A stretch of 64,000 nt of DNA from Tulasnella sp. 424. Its lineage: Eukaryota > Basidiomycota > Agaricomycetes > Cantharellales > Tulasnellaceae. Location of the stretch: contig WSUB01000033.1 in assembly GCA_019633425.1 (NCBI GenBank), positions 240,798 through 304,797 of the forward strand. Reading direction: 5' to 3'. Below the pieces are notes generated by a model. It saw only the letters and a program-made list of their open reading frames with translations. It ran no database searches and was not told the DNA's origin. The translations under genes and the position numbers were made by a program. Positions 1-11,540 of the stretch are shown piece by piece. Each line of letters starts with the position of its first letter. Within the stretch, counting starts at the first letter, position 1.

Positions 1-428
1 GGAAGATCCAGTGGTTTCACTTGTTCGAAGTGTGATGTCTCGGGTTGGGAAGCAACGGTGTTCGAGATACGAGTTTGCCTCTACTGTCCAGCTGTCCAGA
101 AACTTGCGAATGCCGCACTAAGCCCATCCACCGCCCGCCGCAGCGTTCCCGTGGTATATATCGTTTCGAAGACCTTCGGATCACAGCAACTAGGTAACCA
201 ACCAACCAACCCACTGGCAAAGGCCAGTCCAAGGTCCTGGGGAGGTGGGGACAATCTTTCATGTAAACGATACACAGGACCAGCAATCGACTAATAACAC
301 CCGAAACGCCAAAATCTCCGCTTAAAAACTCGAACGATGCTATTCGCATCAACAAAAAAAGAAAGGTAATAAGTAAAGAATATAGTTACGTAGCGTTCGA
401 ATAGCCGCCGTAAGACCCATAAACTTGG
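1..428. other. 3' flank of SET2, no supported gene
   Basis: This stretch lies downstream of the SET2 stop codon. Short open frames exist on both strands, but none has a recognisable domain, a convincing intron structure or a paralogue in the window. It probably holds the SET2 3' UTR and part of a neighbouring intergenic region or gene cut by the window edge. Confidence 0.4.
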
Positions 429-3340
429 TCATGCCATAGCCATGTCCTCCAGCTTAATACGATGGTCCATAAGAGCCTCTCCATCTACCGGCGTATTCAG
501 TGCGCTAGCCGTGTCCACAGTAAGTTGGTCACCATCGATGTCTCCGTCGGGAGTGGCGTGCAACGTATTTTCCTCGTCATCCTTCCCAAACATCTCGTCC
601 ATGACATCGTTGAAGTTGACTTCGTCGCCATCCAAAGTAAAGGCATCGGTATCTTCAATTCTGATCGACAGCTCGCACCCTCGAAGTGTGGTACTCGAAC
701 TCGTGCTGGTGCTGCCACTGGAACCCCCTCTTCGAGGGTCGGCTGTCGATGACTGCGAGTTGGAACTTGACGACGGGCTTGCGACAACCTTGGCCGCTTT
801 CTTCTTGTCGATTTTATGCATGGCTTTTGCGAAGAAGTCTTTAGTGTATTTCCTGATTTTGGCCTGCTTGTCGTCCGAAAGTTTGTCCAGTTTTGATGTT
901 GCGTAGGTGGATGATTTCTTTTCCTTCTCCGCGATCGACATCGTGCACTGTGGAAGCAAGTCAGCAGCTGCTTCTCGAATAGCGGACGATGCAACAAGAC
1001 TGGCTGACCTCTTCAGCAAATCTTTTGAAGGTATCCTTGCCCATAGGCTTAGCGTACTTCCCGGCTGCCTTCACGACGACGGCTCCGACGAGTTTCTTCA
1101 ACTGCTTCTCCTTCAGAGCGTCCGCCTTAGCCTTATCTATCGGCGGTCGAGTTTTCGACTTTTTAGGAGCGGGTTCAGGGGTGTTGGCCGCTGCCATTTC
1201 CGCCGCGGCGGCGTTAGCTCGGGCAATGATGGCGTCCAATTGATCCCTAGTTGGTTCTCTGGGTAGTAGCGGAGTCTGAGAGGGGATTGCTGTCTGTTCG
1301 TAAGCCACATGCGCGGAGACCCGGCGGAAAGATGTGTTCGGTGCGGGTGGAGGTAGGTCCAGTGGGATTTCAATGTCGTCGACTCTTGGTCGCTTCTTGG
1401 GTCTCTCAGACTCTTCTTCGATGGTGATGTGCGTGATGGTTTGAACGTCGTCGTCTTCCAGCTTTCGCCGCGGAATACGATATCCTTGTTCTAGTTGTGA
1501 CCACTTCTCGAGGATCTGGGAGTTGGGGGAGGTGTCAGTCGTAGTTGTCCAAAATGGATAGCATCGGGTCGGTTACCTCGCTAGAAAGAGATGACAGTGT
1601 CTCGTCCTCTCCATCAACGAAAGGCCGGATAATATCCTCGAAGCCTACATCTTCGACTTTGATCCGGTTTACCAGCGGTAGCTTTTTGACGCTGTTCAAA
1701 ACCTGGAAACGAGGTCAGTCGCTCGTTCACGCCGACCAGTCCAAGAACCTTCTTACTGAGATAGCGAGCTCAAGTTCGTCGTCGTACTCTTGCAGTATAT
1801 CGGCCATAAGACCCAAGCCACGTAGCCGAAGGATGTTCCTTAACGTCGCAGCATCATCCGTCATCTGTTACAGGCACACTGTCAGCGACCCCCCAAGCCG
1901 GAAGCCCTTATCAGCCGTACCTCGATACGACTTAGGAGTTTCTCTAGCATTGGAAGAGTAGACCCAAGAGCCTTCCGCATTGCGTTGATGAGCGCCGGCA
2001 CTTCGTCAGGACGAACCGGTCGAAGGGTAAAGTTAAGTTCCTCCTCGATTCGCTGCTCTGAAGTCTTTTTGTTTTTCTTGCTCTTCTTCGGAATATTGAT
2101 ATTGAGTTCGCGTATCTGTTCGTCATCCAAACCCAGCGCTAAACTTCCAAGTTAACATATTTTATCCCAGAAAGGTTGCAGGGCTGGTGCTTGCCTTCGA
2201 TGTAGACATCATCCATGCTCGCCACCTCAGTTTGGGTCTTGCCGCCAATGAAACCTACACAATTAGGCTCGCCGCAATAACACGTTTGTGCGTCATGGCT
2301 GTCGATGAACAAGATTCAGTATGATTTACGTCCATGTGGCAGGTAGCGTTTCATACCCGTATCGGTCCACGTTGTAGTTGAACGTTATCTCCTCGTCCTT
2401 CTTGATATCCCGCTTTGCAAAGACACCCATCCTGATCCTGTTCCCGACGAACCATTTTGCCACATAACTGTTCGGGTTACAACTGTGGTTCGCAAACCGA
2501 CCGATCCCACCCCGTTTCGTTGCGTCGATGAACTGAGGAAATCGATCCACGAGTATCTGATCAGATTCATGCCTCAGAGCATCCGTTCAATAATCCTACC
2601 TCGCCCTTCTGCAGCATCATGAAGTAAAAGTGCTTAACGCCCTCATCATTGTACGCCCTCATCCTCCTTAGGAGTGTTGGCTCCGACACGACTTCCCCAA
2701 TGTACTCATATATGAAATCATTCCTAATAACCGGGAGACGTATTCCATGAGCAATAATGGTCATTGGGGCTTAGGACGTCATCAGACGACTTGCCGTTTG
2801 AGGTCGGAACCTGCTCGCAGACCAAACCCCTTCTTCTCCGTCTGCACGATTTCGAGGTTAGCATACTGCTTCCGCTGAAACCTAAGTTCATAAGATGAGA
2901 GACGTCCGAAAGTCAATAGCTGAGCTATAGGATGAAGCTCCGGGGGGATGAGTGTGACGCCGGCCTCACCGTTGATTTTGGCAGTAGGATTTGGACCGGC
3001 ATTCAGACTCTGAGCATTCTGTTTGCGTTAAGCGGTTGATACAGTCTGCGTTCTCTCCGCATGCGGTATACGACGTGCATTCCTCTATACGAATGGTGTA
3101 CCGGTGAGGACCGACATACGTTCGGTATCTTGCGTTGCTGGTGCTGAAGGGGGCAGCAAACTCACCATGCGCAGGGTCGAAGGTGCAGTCGCAGGGGAAC
3201 GCATCCTCAGCCTGCCTCTGCTTCCCTAATGACTTGTTCTCATATGTATTGTTCTGTATCTCAGTGAATGCTTTCCTGGCTTCCCGCTCTGCCCTGGGCA
3301 GATGGCCAATGAGTATTGGTGGCGTGGATGTCTTGGACAT
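429..3340 (-). CDS. set2: SET2-type histone H3 lysine-36 methyltransferase
   Basis: Methylates H3K36 on chromatin during RNA polymerase II elongation (family knowledge). I model eleven exons: 3340-3166, 3084-2970, 2881-2795, 2723-2600, 2532-2357, 2298-2195, 2138-1921, 1864-1757, 1702-1577, 1515-1009 and 947-429, giving 752 aa in one frame. Seen in order: an AWS Cys cluster ([33 protein letters not shown]), the SET core ([11 protein letters not shown], then [17 protein letters not shown] and FNYNVDRYG), a post-SET motif ([14 protein letters not shown]), a central helical region, and a C-terminal SRI domain for binding the phosphorylated Pol II tail ([20 protein letters not shown]) followed by an acidic Ser-rich tail. 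Length and domain order match fungal Set2. Two introns (2724-2794 and 2139-2194) need GC donors to keep the frame. The start at 3340 fits because the conserved LIGHLPRAE segment follows at once. Confidence 0.95.
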
Positions 3341-4667
3341 TGAACGTCAATTATAGCAACGACAGTCTGGAAAAGAATAAGGCCAAAGGAGAAGTAGAGA
3401 AGAAGTGGTAGTGATACTTGACGAAGCGAAAGGCTGGGGGGTGAAAAGAGAACGAGACAAGCCGAGGAGGTAGGTGGAGGGGAGATGGGTGTTGGTGAAA
3501 AGACAAAAGCCGCGAGGACCGACAAGGCGACGGGAAAACGGCGTGCCCGCCGACGTCGGCGAGCTTTGCATGGACCTGACCTCCTCCTCTCCCATCTCCT
3601 TAGCAGTAGTAACCTGCAAGCGCTCGCTTCACGCTGAAGGGCGCAGGTGTAGTCTGGGACGGAGGAGGCAGTGGTCTGCATTGGAACTTGGACTGTTCAC
3701 TGGCCCCCAACTCTCCTTCAGAGAATCTAAGAAATCGCATCGGATTAGCATTCGGATCACAATCGTAAGGCCACGGGTGCCTGGTCAGAGCGCTTACCGT
3801 AAAGCAGGTTCCTCCGCTCGGCCGGTGTAGGCTTGTGGTTGCTCGCTGGGCCCAATTCGAGCTGGCTACGTTTGCTGCTCCTCCTGAGGCCGAATTCGTC
3901 AGCCAAGCTCATCCCTTTACCTGCTTAAGCCAATGGGGCATATTCGGAGAACCTTAAGAGCCGAAGCAGACGGAATGTGGGGGTTCGTGAACGCAGCCGG
4001 GTGGAATAAATCATCACGGCACATCTTCTTCCTTTCCAGAGCAACTGAAGGGTTCGCCCTCGAGGGTATCATTCAATATTGAAGACTTTGACCATGTCGT
4101 TGGTACTGAAGGCAAGGGTAACCTCGTGCCCGTGATTCGCGAGCAGTCTGGGTTTGCACGTCTTTTATTCGTCAATGCTTTGCGAGGGCAACTAAAAATG
4201 TTGAATGGTTGATTTTTGAAGCGGATCGATTGGAGAAATGTCGAGAAATGAGCAGTGGCATGAGTGCATATGGTGGCTGCAGCGGCTTCACCTCATGCAA
4301 AAGGTGCCGGGTCTCGCGGTCCCGGGTTTAATCGTGTTTAGCCTCCAACCACCACCGGCTCATCTCATTCAGCTGCGTCTTTGACTCATCGCGGGGGGTA
4401 CGGATTTAAGTGGCTACGAATTAGAGTTAAAGAACATTCAATACCATTGCGCGAACGGGTCAGCTTCCTTGAGCGTCAGGACATCTTCCGCCACCGTACA
4501 GTAACCTCACGACTCATTTCGAACTAGGCTTGATTCCCTGTCGCGATCCATCTGTGACTCGTTATTTGCAAGCACACGAGACTTCCAGTTAAATTCGTCT
4601 GAGTTATATGTTCACAGACTGAACCCTCACACCGAATCTCTCGCCTCCATTGCTCACCTTCGCCCTC
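3341..4667. promoter_or_regulatory. Intergenic region between SET2 and F-box gene 1
   Basis: About 1.3 kb between two divergently transcribed genes, so it should hold both promoters. I see no credible coding exon. From about 4540 to the F-box start the sequence resembles the corresponding part of F-box copies 2 and 3 (a shared CAGTTAAATTCGTC block). Upstream of that the resemblance is lost, which marks the left edge of the tandem duplication. Confidence 0.4.
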
Positions 4668-6324
4668 ATGCATCAATTCTGGACGATCCCAGAAGTCGCT
4701 TCCACTACTTACCTTCAATTGAGTCGCAGAGACTGTGCTCGACTAGCTCGGGTCCACAGTGCCATATGGCCTTCGGTTGTCCACCTTGTTTGGGCAAAGG
4801 TGCCTCAAATATCTTGTCTCTCCAACCTTCTGCCAGACGTAGACTTTAGAGACGTAAGTCGAGCATTTATGAGCTCACAGCTGTAGCTATTGTTAATTCG
4901 ATCTTAAATCGGACCCTTAGTATAATGCGTTGTCGACGCAAATTCCACTTACAGAACGACAATGGACACGGTTCGACATTCACGCAAAGTTTATCAAGGA
5001 TCTTAAAGTCGGAGTTCGAGGGCATGATGAGCTTGTGCTCATGCTTCTGCAGAAACTATGGGCTCAGCGTCCTTCCGGTTCGCCAAGATCCTTCATCCAC
5101 GCTATCAAGAACCTCACGGTTGTCTTACCCAATACATCATCGACATTGTCTTCAACCAGCGAATGGTCTCTACTCTTCTCCGAAACTCTCCTCTCGTTCA
5201 ATCTCACTTTCCGCGCAGTCGCTATGGAGTGCTTCCCCGAAGAAAATCTCGTATCCTGTCTCGAGGCTCTGCCCACTTGCTCGCCCAATCTCCAAAGTAT
5301 GACATTACAAGTCGGAAGGAGCTATTACTTGTTCAAGCGTTCTACCCAACTCGTGGTCGAAACCATACGCGCGCTAGACAAACTGACCTCGGTTGGACTT
5401 GACTTCACCCCTTTCCTGCCTCAACGGCTTGTCGATGAAGTACTATCGACCCACCGCCTCAGTTATATGTACCTGAGCGACGTTAGTGGAGAGGAACATG
5501 AGGAGGAGGCACCCACAGCACGGCCTACCCCACAAACTCTCACCGCTGTTGGTCTGTCGGGGGGTCCTAGGACCATGGCAAGGTTGTTGAAGTCCATCGA
5601 CCCTTCAGCGGTCCGAAAGTTGGTAGTAAAGGACTCAGGCCTGGAGATGGGGAGACCCTTTGAGACATCCGGAGAGATGTTGGACGCGCTGGGTCGATTC
5701 TCAGAGCTCGAAAAGCTCGACCTCGACCTCATCATCGAGTCGTTTAGCACTCTCCTCTCGTTACGAGATCCTCTCCAAAGACTAGTTCGTCTCAGCATCG
5801 GTCCGAGTTCTTTAGCAACAGGCTGGATTTCTCAACAGACCTTACCCCAGTTTGCCGCCCTCCTTCCAAGGATTGAGGACCTTCGAATCCTAGATGAAGG
5901 GCTTGACTCAGAGCTGACCACAGTATCCTTGCAAGCACTCCAGTGCTTAGCGGTCAGCTGTCCACACCTGCGTAAGCTTCGCATTCCCATACTCGCCGAG
6001 AGTGTCACAGGAACGACGAATATCCAACCTCATCCATCTGTTCGGGAAGTTGACTTCCGTCACTCGACGGTCGATGAACACAGCGACACTGAGGCCGTAG
6101 CAAGGACCATAGCCGCGATGTTTCCGAGTCTGGTCTCGTTCGGGTATCTTAGTGAGGATGATATCGGCATAGAGTCGGACGACTCCAATGCGGAGCCTTG
6201 GGAGGACGTCGTTGGCGCTCTCGTTCAGATACTGCCAGGTCTAACAATCTCGGTTCTGGATGATGACGAGTGGACTGTCGGATCGTTTGGAGACTTCTTC
6301 TCGGACGTGTTGAAAATGGCCTGA
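4668..6324 (+). CDS. F-box-like/LRR-like protein, tandem copy 1
   Basis: Two exons, 4668-4853 and 4921-6324, separated by a 67-bp intron (GTAAGT...CCCTTAG), give about 529 aa. The first exon carries a degenerate F-box-like helix pair (FWTIPEVAS, LARVHSAIW, VHLVWAKV, LLPDV) of the kind common in Agaricomycete F-box proteins. Such proteins are thought to act as substrate receptors of SCF ubiquitin ligases. The rest is an irregular leucine-rich region (SELEKLDLDL, LPRIEDLRIL, CPHLRKLRIPI) ending in FFSDVLKMA. The start is the ATG conserved in all three copies. Substrate unknown. The call is by motif and family habit, so the F-box itself is moderate confidence, while the gene model is strong because two paralogues share it. 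Confidence 0.85.
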
Positions 6325-6870
6325 GCCTCGTCTAATACTCTATATACTGTGCCGTCGTTGCAATTAGCATAGGAGTAATGCGAATAGAATGTATTATGAT
6401 CGCTGGTAGGGCTATCGCACCAGGAGACAGTACAGAGAATAGATGTCCTTACAGCAGAGCTTGTAATACGCACGTACAAGCAACCCCAGTATCCAGTGGG
6501 TCAGAAATTCGGAATGATTTCCCTCCTCTATCTTTTATCGCAACTGAGTACATCCACCGATGTAAGGAGGGCTTTCAGATCCATAAGCTGCGATGGGAAT
6601 GTTTACCGGTTTGTCTGTGAGGCTGGTCGGCCGTGCCATGCGGCTCAGCCGCGCCATTCAAAGCCCCACGGCCAAAGCCTACTCTCTCTCTCTCATACCA
6701 GACTCCTGCCCACTCACCACCGCATCCCCTCACCCACTGTGTCGATTTGTAAGTCATTACCCACAAGCGTGCGAGAATTTCAGTTAAATTCGTCCCCATT
6801 ACTAGATGTTTGCAGACTGAACTTTAAATTTCCCACCACTCTCTTGCCGCCATTGCCCATCTTCGCTATC
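6325..6870 (+). promoter_or_regulatory. Duplicated NHP6-like promoter ahead of F-box copy 2
   Basis: No coding signal. From about 6490 to 6750 the sequence tracks the region just upstream of NHP6 (about 10945-11250): both contain a GCGATGGGAATGTTTACCG block, a CT-rich run, and CATACCAGACTCCTGCCCA shortly before the leader. A GTAAGT near 6750 and a TTTCAG near 6782 could form a 5' UTR intron. The similarity then switches to the F-box 5' leader shared with copy 1. Confidence 0.65.
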
Positions 6871-8518
6871 ATGCATCGATTCTGGACGGTCCCAGAAGTC
6901 GCCTCCATTGCTTGCCTTCAATTGAGTCGCAGAGACTGTGCTCGATTAGCTCGAGCTCACAGCGCCATATGGGACTGCGTCGTCCACCTTATTTGGGCGA
7001 AGGTGCCGAGAATATCTTGTCTCTCAAACCTTCTGCCAGACGTGGGCTTTAGAGGCGTAAGTCGAGCATTTATGAGCTCACAGACGTAGCTATTGTTAAT
7101 TCACTCTCAAATTGGGCCCCTAGTATGATGCGTTGTCGACGCAAATTCCACTTACGGAACGACAATGGACACGGTTCGACATCCACGCAAAGTTTATCAA
7201 GGATCTAAAAGTTGAAGTTCAAGGGCACGATGCGCTTGTGTTCATGATGCTGCAGAAGCTATGGGCTCAGCGTCCTTCAGGCTCGCCAAGATCCTTCTTC
7301 CACACTATCAAGCACCTCACGGTTGTCTTACCCGATACATCGTCGACATTGTCTTCAGCCAACGAATGGTCTTTACTCTTCTCCGATACTCTCCTCTCGT
7401 TCAACCTCACTTTCCGCATAGTCGCATGGGCGGGCGAATCGGAAGAAAACCTCGTACCCTGCCTCGAGGCTCTGCGGACTTGCTCGCCCAATCTCCAAAG
7501 TATGACATTACAAGTCGGAGGAATGAGCTCCCTGACAGAACCTTGTACCCAGCTCGTGGTCGAAACCATACGCGCGCTAGACAACCTGACCTCGGTTGGA
7601 CTTGACTTCACCCCTTTTCTGCCTCCTCGGGTTGTCGATGAAGTTCTATCGACCCACCAGCTCAGTCATATATACATGGGGACAGTGAATGGAGAGGCAC
7701 ATCAGGAGGAGGCCCTCACAGCACGGCCCACCCCACAAACTCCTACCGATGTTGGTCTGTCGGGGGCTCCCGCGACCATGGCAAGGCTGTTGAAGTCCAT
7801 CGACCCTTCAGCGGTCCGAAAGGTGGTAGCAAAGGACTCAGGCCTGCAAATGTGGAGATCCTTTGGGACATCCGCAGAGACCCTGTTGGATGCGTTGGGT
7901 CGATTCTCTGAGCTCGAAAAACTCGAATTCGACCTCATCATCGAGTCGTTCAGCACTCTCCTCCCGCTACAAAATTCTTTCCAAAGACTAGTTTACCTCA
8001 GCATCGGGCCGAGCTCTCTAGCAAGAGGCTGGATTTCTCAACAGACTCTACCCGAGTTGGCCGCCCTTCTTCCCAGGATTGAGGAGCTTCGGATCTTAGC
8101 CGACGAGCTTGATATGCCCATTGTATCCTTACCAACACTCCAGTGCTTCGCAGTAAGCTGTCCCCACCTGCACAAGCTTGGCATTCCCATAATTGCCGAG
8201 GGTGCCACCGGGACGGGGGATATCCAGCCTCATCCGTCTATTCAAGAGGTTGACTTCCGCCACTCGACGGTCGATAAATACAGTGACGCTGAGGTTGTAG
8301 CAAGGACCGTAGCCTCGATGTTTCCGAGTCTGATTTCATTCAGTTATATCGGTGAAGATGACATCGGGATGGACTCGGACGACTCTAATGGGTACCTTTG
8401 GGAGGACGTCGCTGGTGCGCTCGTTCAGATATTACCAGGGATAGTCGTTTCGGTTCCGGACGACAGGACTATCGGATCGTTTGGAGATTTCTTCTCGGAC
8501 GTGTTGAAAATGCCCTGA
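6871..8518 (+). CDS. F-box-like/LRR-like protein, tandem copy 2
   Basis: Exons 6871-7056 and 7124-8518 with a 67-bp phase-0 intron at the same place as copy 1; about 526 aa. Same layout: F-box-like N-terminus (FWTVPEVAS, LARAHSAIW), the conserved TERQWTRFDIHAKFIKDLKV block at the start of exon 2, then LRR-like segments, ending FFSDVLKMP. The open frame is complete. Substitutions relative to copy 1 are spread over the protein and include several in the LRR-like part, as expected if the two recognise different partners (inference). It sits behind a copy of the NHP6 promoter rather than the original F-box upstream sequence. Confidence 0.85.
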
Positions 8519-9072
8519 GCCTCGTCTAATACTCTATATACTGTACCGTCGTTAACATTAGCATAGGAGTAATGCGAATAGAATGTATTATGGTCGCTGG
8601 TGGGCGCTATCGCACCAGAAGACAGTACAGAGAATGGACGTCCTTCTAGTCACGGTAGAGCTTGTAATACACACGTACAAGCAACCCCGGTTTCTGCCCC
8701 TCCTTAGTCTTTTATCACACCGGATTACATCTGCCAATGTGGGAGGGCTTTCAGATGGGGGCTAGCTTAATAAGCGGCGATGGGCATGTTTACCGATTCC
8801 TGTGGCTGGTGTTGTTTGTCTATGAGGCTTGTCTGCCGAAGTGCGCGGCTCTCCGAGTCGTGCACTGCGATCCAAAGTCTCACTGCCAAGGCCTGCTCTC
8901 TCTCATACCGGACTCCTGCCCATTCACCACCGCATCTCCTCACCCACTGTGTCGATCTGTAAGTAATTACCCACAGACGTACGGGAATTTCAGTTAACTT
9001 CGTTCGCATTAGATCTTCACAGACCGAACCCGCCAATAGAATCACTCGCCACCACAGCCCCCCTCCACCCTC
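8519..9072 (+). promoter_or_regulatory. Duplicated NHP6-like promoter ahead of F-box copy 3
   Basis: Equivalent to 6325-6870. It holds the same TAATACTCTATATACTGTA-type 3' flank of the previous gene, a GGCGATGGGCATGTTTACCG block, a short CT-rich run, a CATACCGGACTCCTGCCCA block and a GTAAGT...CAG pair just upstream of the F-box leader. No coding region seen. Confidence 0.6.
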
Positions 9073-10756
9073 ATGCATAGATTCTGGACGATCCCAGAAG
9101 TCGCCTCAATTGCCTACCTTCAACTGAGTCGCAGAGACTGCGCTCGACTAGCTCGAGTTCACAGTGTCATATGGGCCTGTGTCGTCCACCTTGTTTGGGA
9201 CAAGGTGCCTAGAATATCTTGTCTCTCCGACCTTTTACCAGACGTGGACTTTAAAGGCGTAAGTTAACCATTTATGAGCTCACAGACGTAGCTATTGTTA
9301 ACTCGCTCTCAAATTGGATCCCTAGTCTGATGCGTCGTCAACGCAAGTTCCACTTACAGAACGACAATGGACACGGTTCGACATTCACGCAAAGTTTATC
9401 AAGAACCTAAAAGTCGAAGTTCAAGGCGGCGATGCGATTGTGCTCATGATGCTACAGAAACTATGGGCTCAGCGCCCTTCAGGCTCACCAAGATCCTTCA
9501 TACACGCTATCACGCACCTCACGGTTGTGTTACCCGATTCATCATCGGCATTGTCTTCGACCAACGGATGGTCTCTACTCTTCTCCTCCACTCTCCTCTC
9601 GCTCAATCTCACTTTCCGAGCAACCGTATACCCAGCTAAAGTTGAAGAAAACCTCGTACCCTGCCTCGAGGCGCTGCGCACTTGCTCGCCCGATCTCCGA
9701 AGTATGGCACTACAAGTCAGGGGAATGGGTTCCCTGACCGCTCAGTTTCTGGTCGAAAACATACGCGGGCTAGACTGACTGACTTCGGTCGGGGTTCACT
9801 CCACTCCTTCTCTGCCTCATCGGGTTGCCAATGAAATAATATCCACCCGCCATTTCAGTCATCTATACTTAGGAGCGGTTGAGGCAGATACCCATCAGGA
9901 AGAGCCACCCCCAACGCGGCTCACCCTCACCACTCTTACAGATGTTGGTCTGTCGGGGACTCCTGAGAGCGTAGCAAGGTTGTTGAAGTCCATCAACCCT
10001 TGGATGGTTAGAAAGGTAGTAGTAGAGGATCGAGGCCTCGGATTGTGGGGATACCATGGTGGAAGATCCCCAGAGAACGTGTTGCCAGTGGGCGCGCTGG
10101 GTCGATTCCCGAAACTCGAAGAGCTCGAATTCAACCTCGCCATCCACTCTTTCTCCACTCTCCTCCCGTTACAAAATTCTTTCCAAAGACTAATTTGCAT
10201 CAGCATCGGTCCGAATTATTACGCAACATGCTGGATGTCTCAACAGACTCTACCCCAGTTGGCCGCCCTCCTTCCAAGGATTGAGGAGCTTCGGATCCTA
10301 GATGACAGGCGCAGGATTACCACAGTATCCTTGCAAACACTCCAGTGCTTCGCGGTCAGCTGTCGCCACCTGCGCAAGCTTCGCATTCCCATTTACGACC
10401 GAAGCACCACCGGGACGGCACATATCCAGCCTCATCCATCTATCCGGGAGATTGACTTCCGTTACTCGACGATCGCTACCGACAGCGACACTGAGGCTGT
10501 AGCGAGGACCATAGCCGCGATGTTTCCGAGTCTGGTCTCGTTCGGTTACATCGGTAAATATGATAGGGCCAGCGATTGGGAGGACGTCGCTGGCGCGCTC
10601 GTTCAGCTACTCCCAGGGTTAAAAGTCTCGGCTCCGGACGATGACGTGGGGACTTATTCGTTTGAATACTTCTTCTCGGGTGCATTGGAAACGCCCTGCA
10701 TCGGGAAAACTGGGGCGGTGCCACATACATCTCCACCGGTCCGCGGGCGGCTGTAG
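9073..10756 (+). pseudogene. F-box-like/LRR-like copy 3, interrupted by TGA at 9776
   Basis: Exon 1 (9073-9258) and the 67-bp intron are intact. Exon 2 starts at 9326 in the frame of copies 1 and 2. At 9776-9778 a TGA replaces the Asn/Lys codon that follows LD in the paralogues (ALDNLTSVGL in copy 2), so translation would end after about 213 aa. The frame stays open beyond it to a stop at 10754-10756 and still encodes recognisable paralogous sequence. The paralogous stop codon is also gone: after FFSGALETP the frame runs into about 20 unrelated residues. Most likely a young pseudogene. A truncated F-box-only protein cannot be excluded. Confidence 0.8.
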
Positions 10757-11259
10757 CCTCATCTCAGCTTCTATATACTATGCTTAGAGTAGAAAGAATG
10801 CAGACCTTTGTGAAGACGTCGTTGGCGCGCTTTCTGTTCTATGCGCGGCAATGGCTGTTATAATTAGCAGCGCCAACGGATCGTACGATGATCAGCTAGG
10901 ATGGACTTCCTAGTAAAGCTTGTGTAATAGACACGTACAAGAGAACCCAGTATCCGTTTGATCAGAAAATTAGAATAATTTCCCTCCTTAATCTTTCCTT
11001 GCACCGGAGTACATCCGCCGATGCGGGGGAGGGCCCGGGATAGGGGCTGGCTTCGTAAGCGGCGATGGGAATGTTTACCGTTTCTTGTGGCTTGGTTGGG
11101 TTTGTCTTTGGGGCTGGTCTGCCGTACAGTTGGTCAAACCACAGCGCGCGGCTCTCACTGCGATTCAAAGTCCCACTGCAAAGCCTGCTCTCTCTCATAC
11201 CAGACTCCTGCCCACCCACCACCGCATCTCCTCACCCACCGTCTCAATCGTCAAACAAT
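10757..11259 (+). promoter_or_regulatory. NHP6 promoter and 5' leader
   Basis: Region between the last F-box copy and NHP6. It is the original of, or sister to, the promoter blocks in front of F-box copies 2 and 3. The block from about 10940 to 11250 contains GATGGGAATGTTTACCG and CTCTCTCATACCAGACTCCT. The leader exon appears to end at 11259, just before a GTGAGT donor. Confidence 0.6.
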
Positions 11260-11540
11260 GTGAGTAACATATCCTCTTTACCATCATCCCATCGCGCCCC
11301 AACAGTAGTGGTTGTCATCCATATCGTCCCCATCGTCCGGTGCCGACGTCGACGACGCTCTCCCAACTTTTTCGCTCTCTCTCTCTCGCTCACTCACAAC
11401 CGCGAGTTGTTGACGCGTGTTGGAATATCGACGCGTCGCACTCCTTAGCCGCCCATGGCTCCCATTCCTCTCAACTCCTCTCCTCATCGCCTTATCAGTC
11501 TCGATGCTGACTGAAGTTTTCGTCCTGACGTTACCCACAG
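11260..11540 (+). other. 5' UTR intron of NHP6
   Basis: GTGAGT at 11260 and ACCCACAG ending at 11540, immediately before the NHP6 ATG, delimit a 281-bp intron in the 5' leader. It holds CT-rich tracts and no coding signal. If retained, the ATG at 11258-11260 is followed at once by TGA, a start-stop upstream frame. Confidence 0.55.

Larger units (their letters stand above)
4500..11259 (+). repeat. Tandem ~2.2-kb repeats: F-box gene plus NHP6-type promoter
   Basis: The three F-box start codons lie at 4668, 6871 and 9073, a period of about 2202 bp. Each gene is followed by a similar block: a 3' flank with CTCGTCTAATACTCTATATA (copies 1 and 2), a conserved ACACGTACAAG-type block, then a region ending in CTCCTGCCCA(C)TCACCACCGCAT-type sequence. 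The last such block leads into NHP6 instead of another F-box gene. The repeat unit is therefore F-box gene plus promoter, which fits unequal crossing-over. Confidence 0.85.

Noticed and set aside
3474..3830. 118-aa plus-strand frame upstream of SET2
   Set aside because: No domain, overlaps minus-strand frames of similar length, and lies where the SET2 promoter is expected.
4271..4345. Possible tRNA-like GC-rich stretch
   Set aside because: No convincing acceptor stem or T-stem pairing around the GGGTTTAATCG word.
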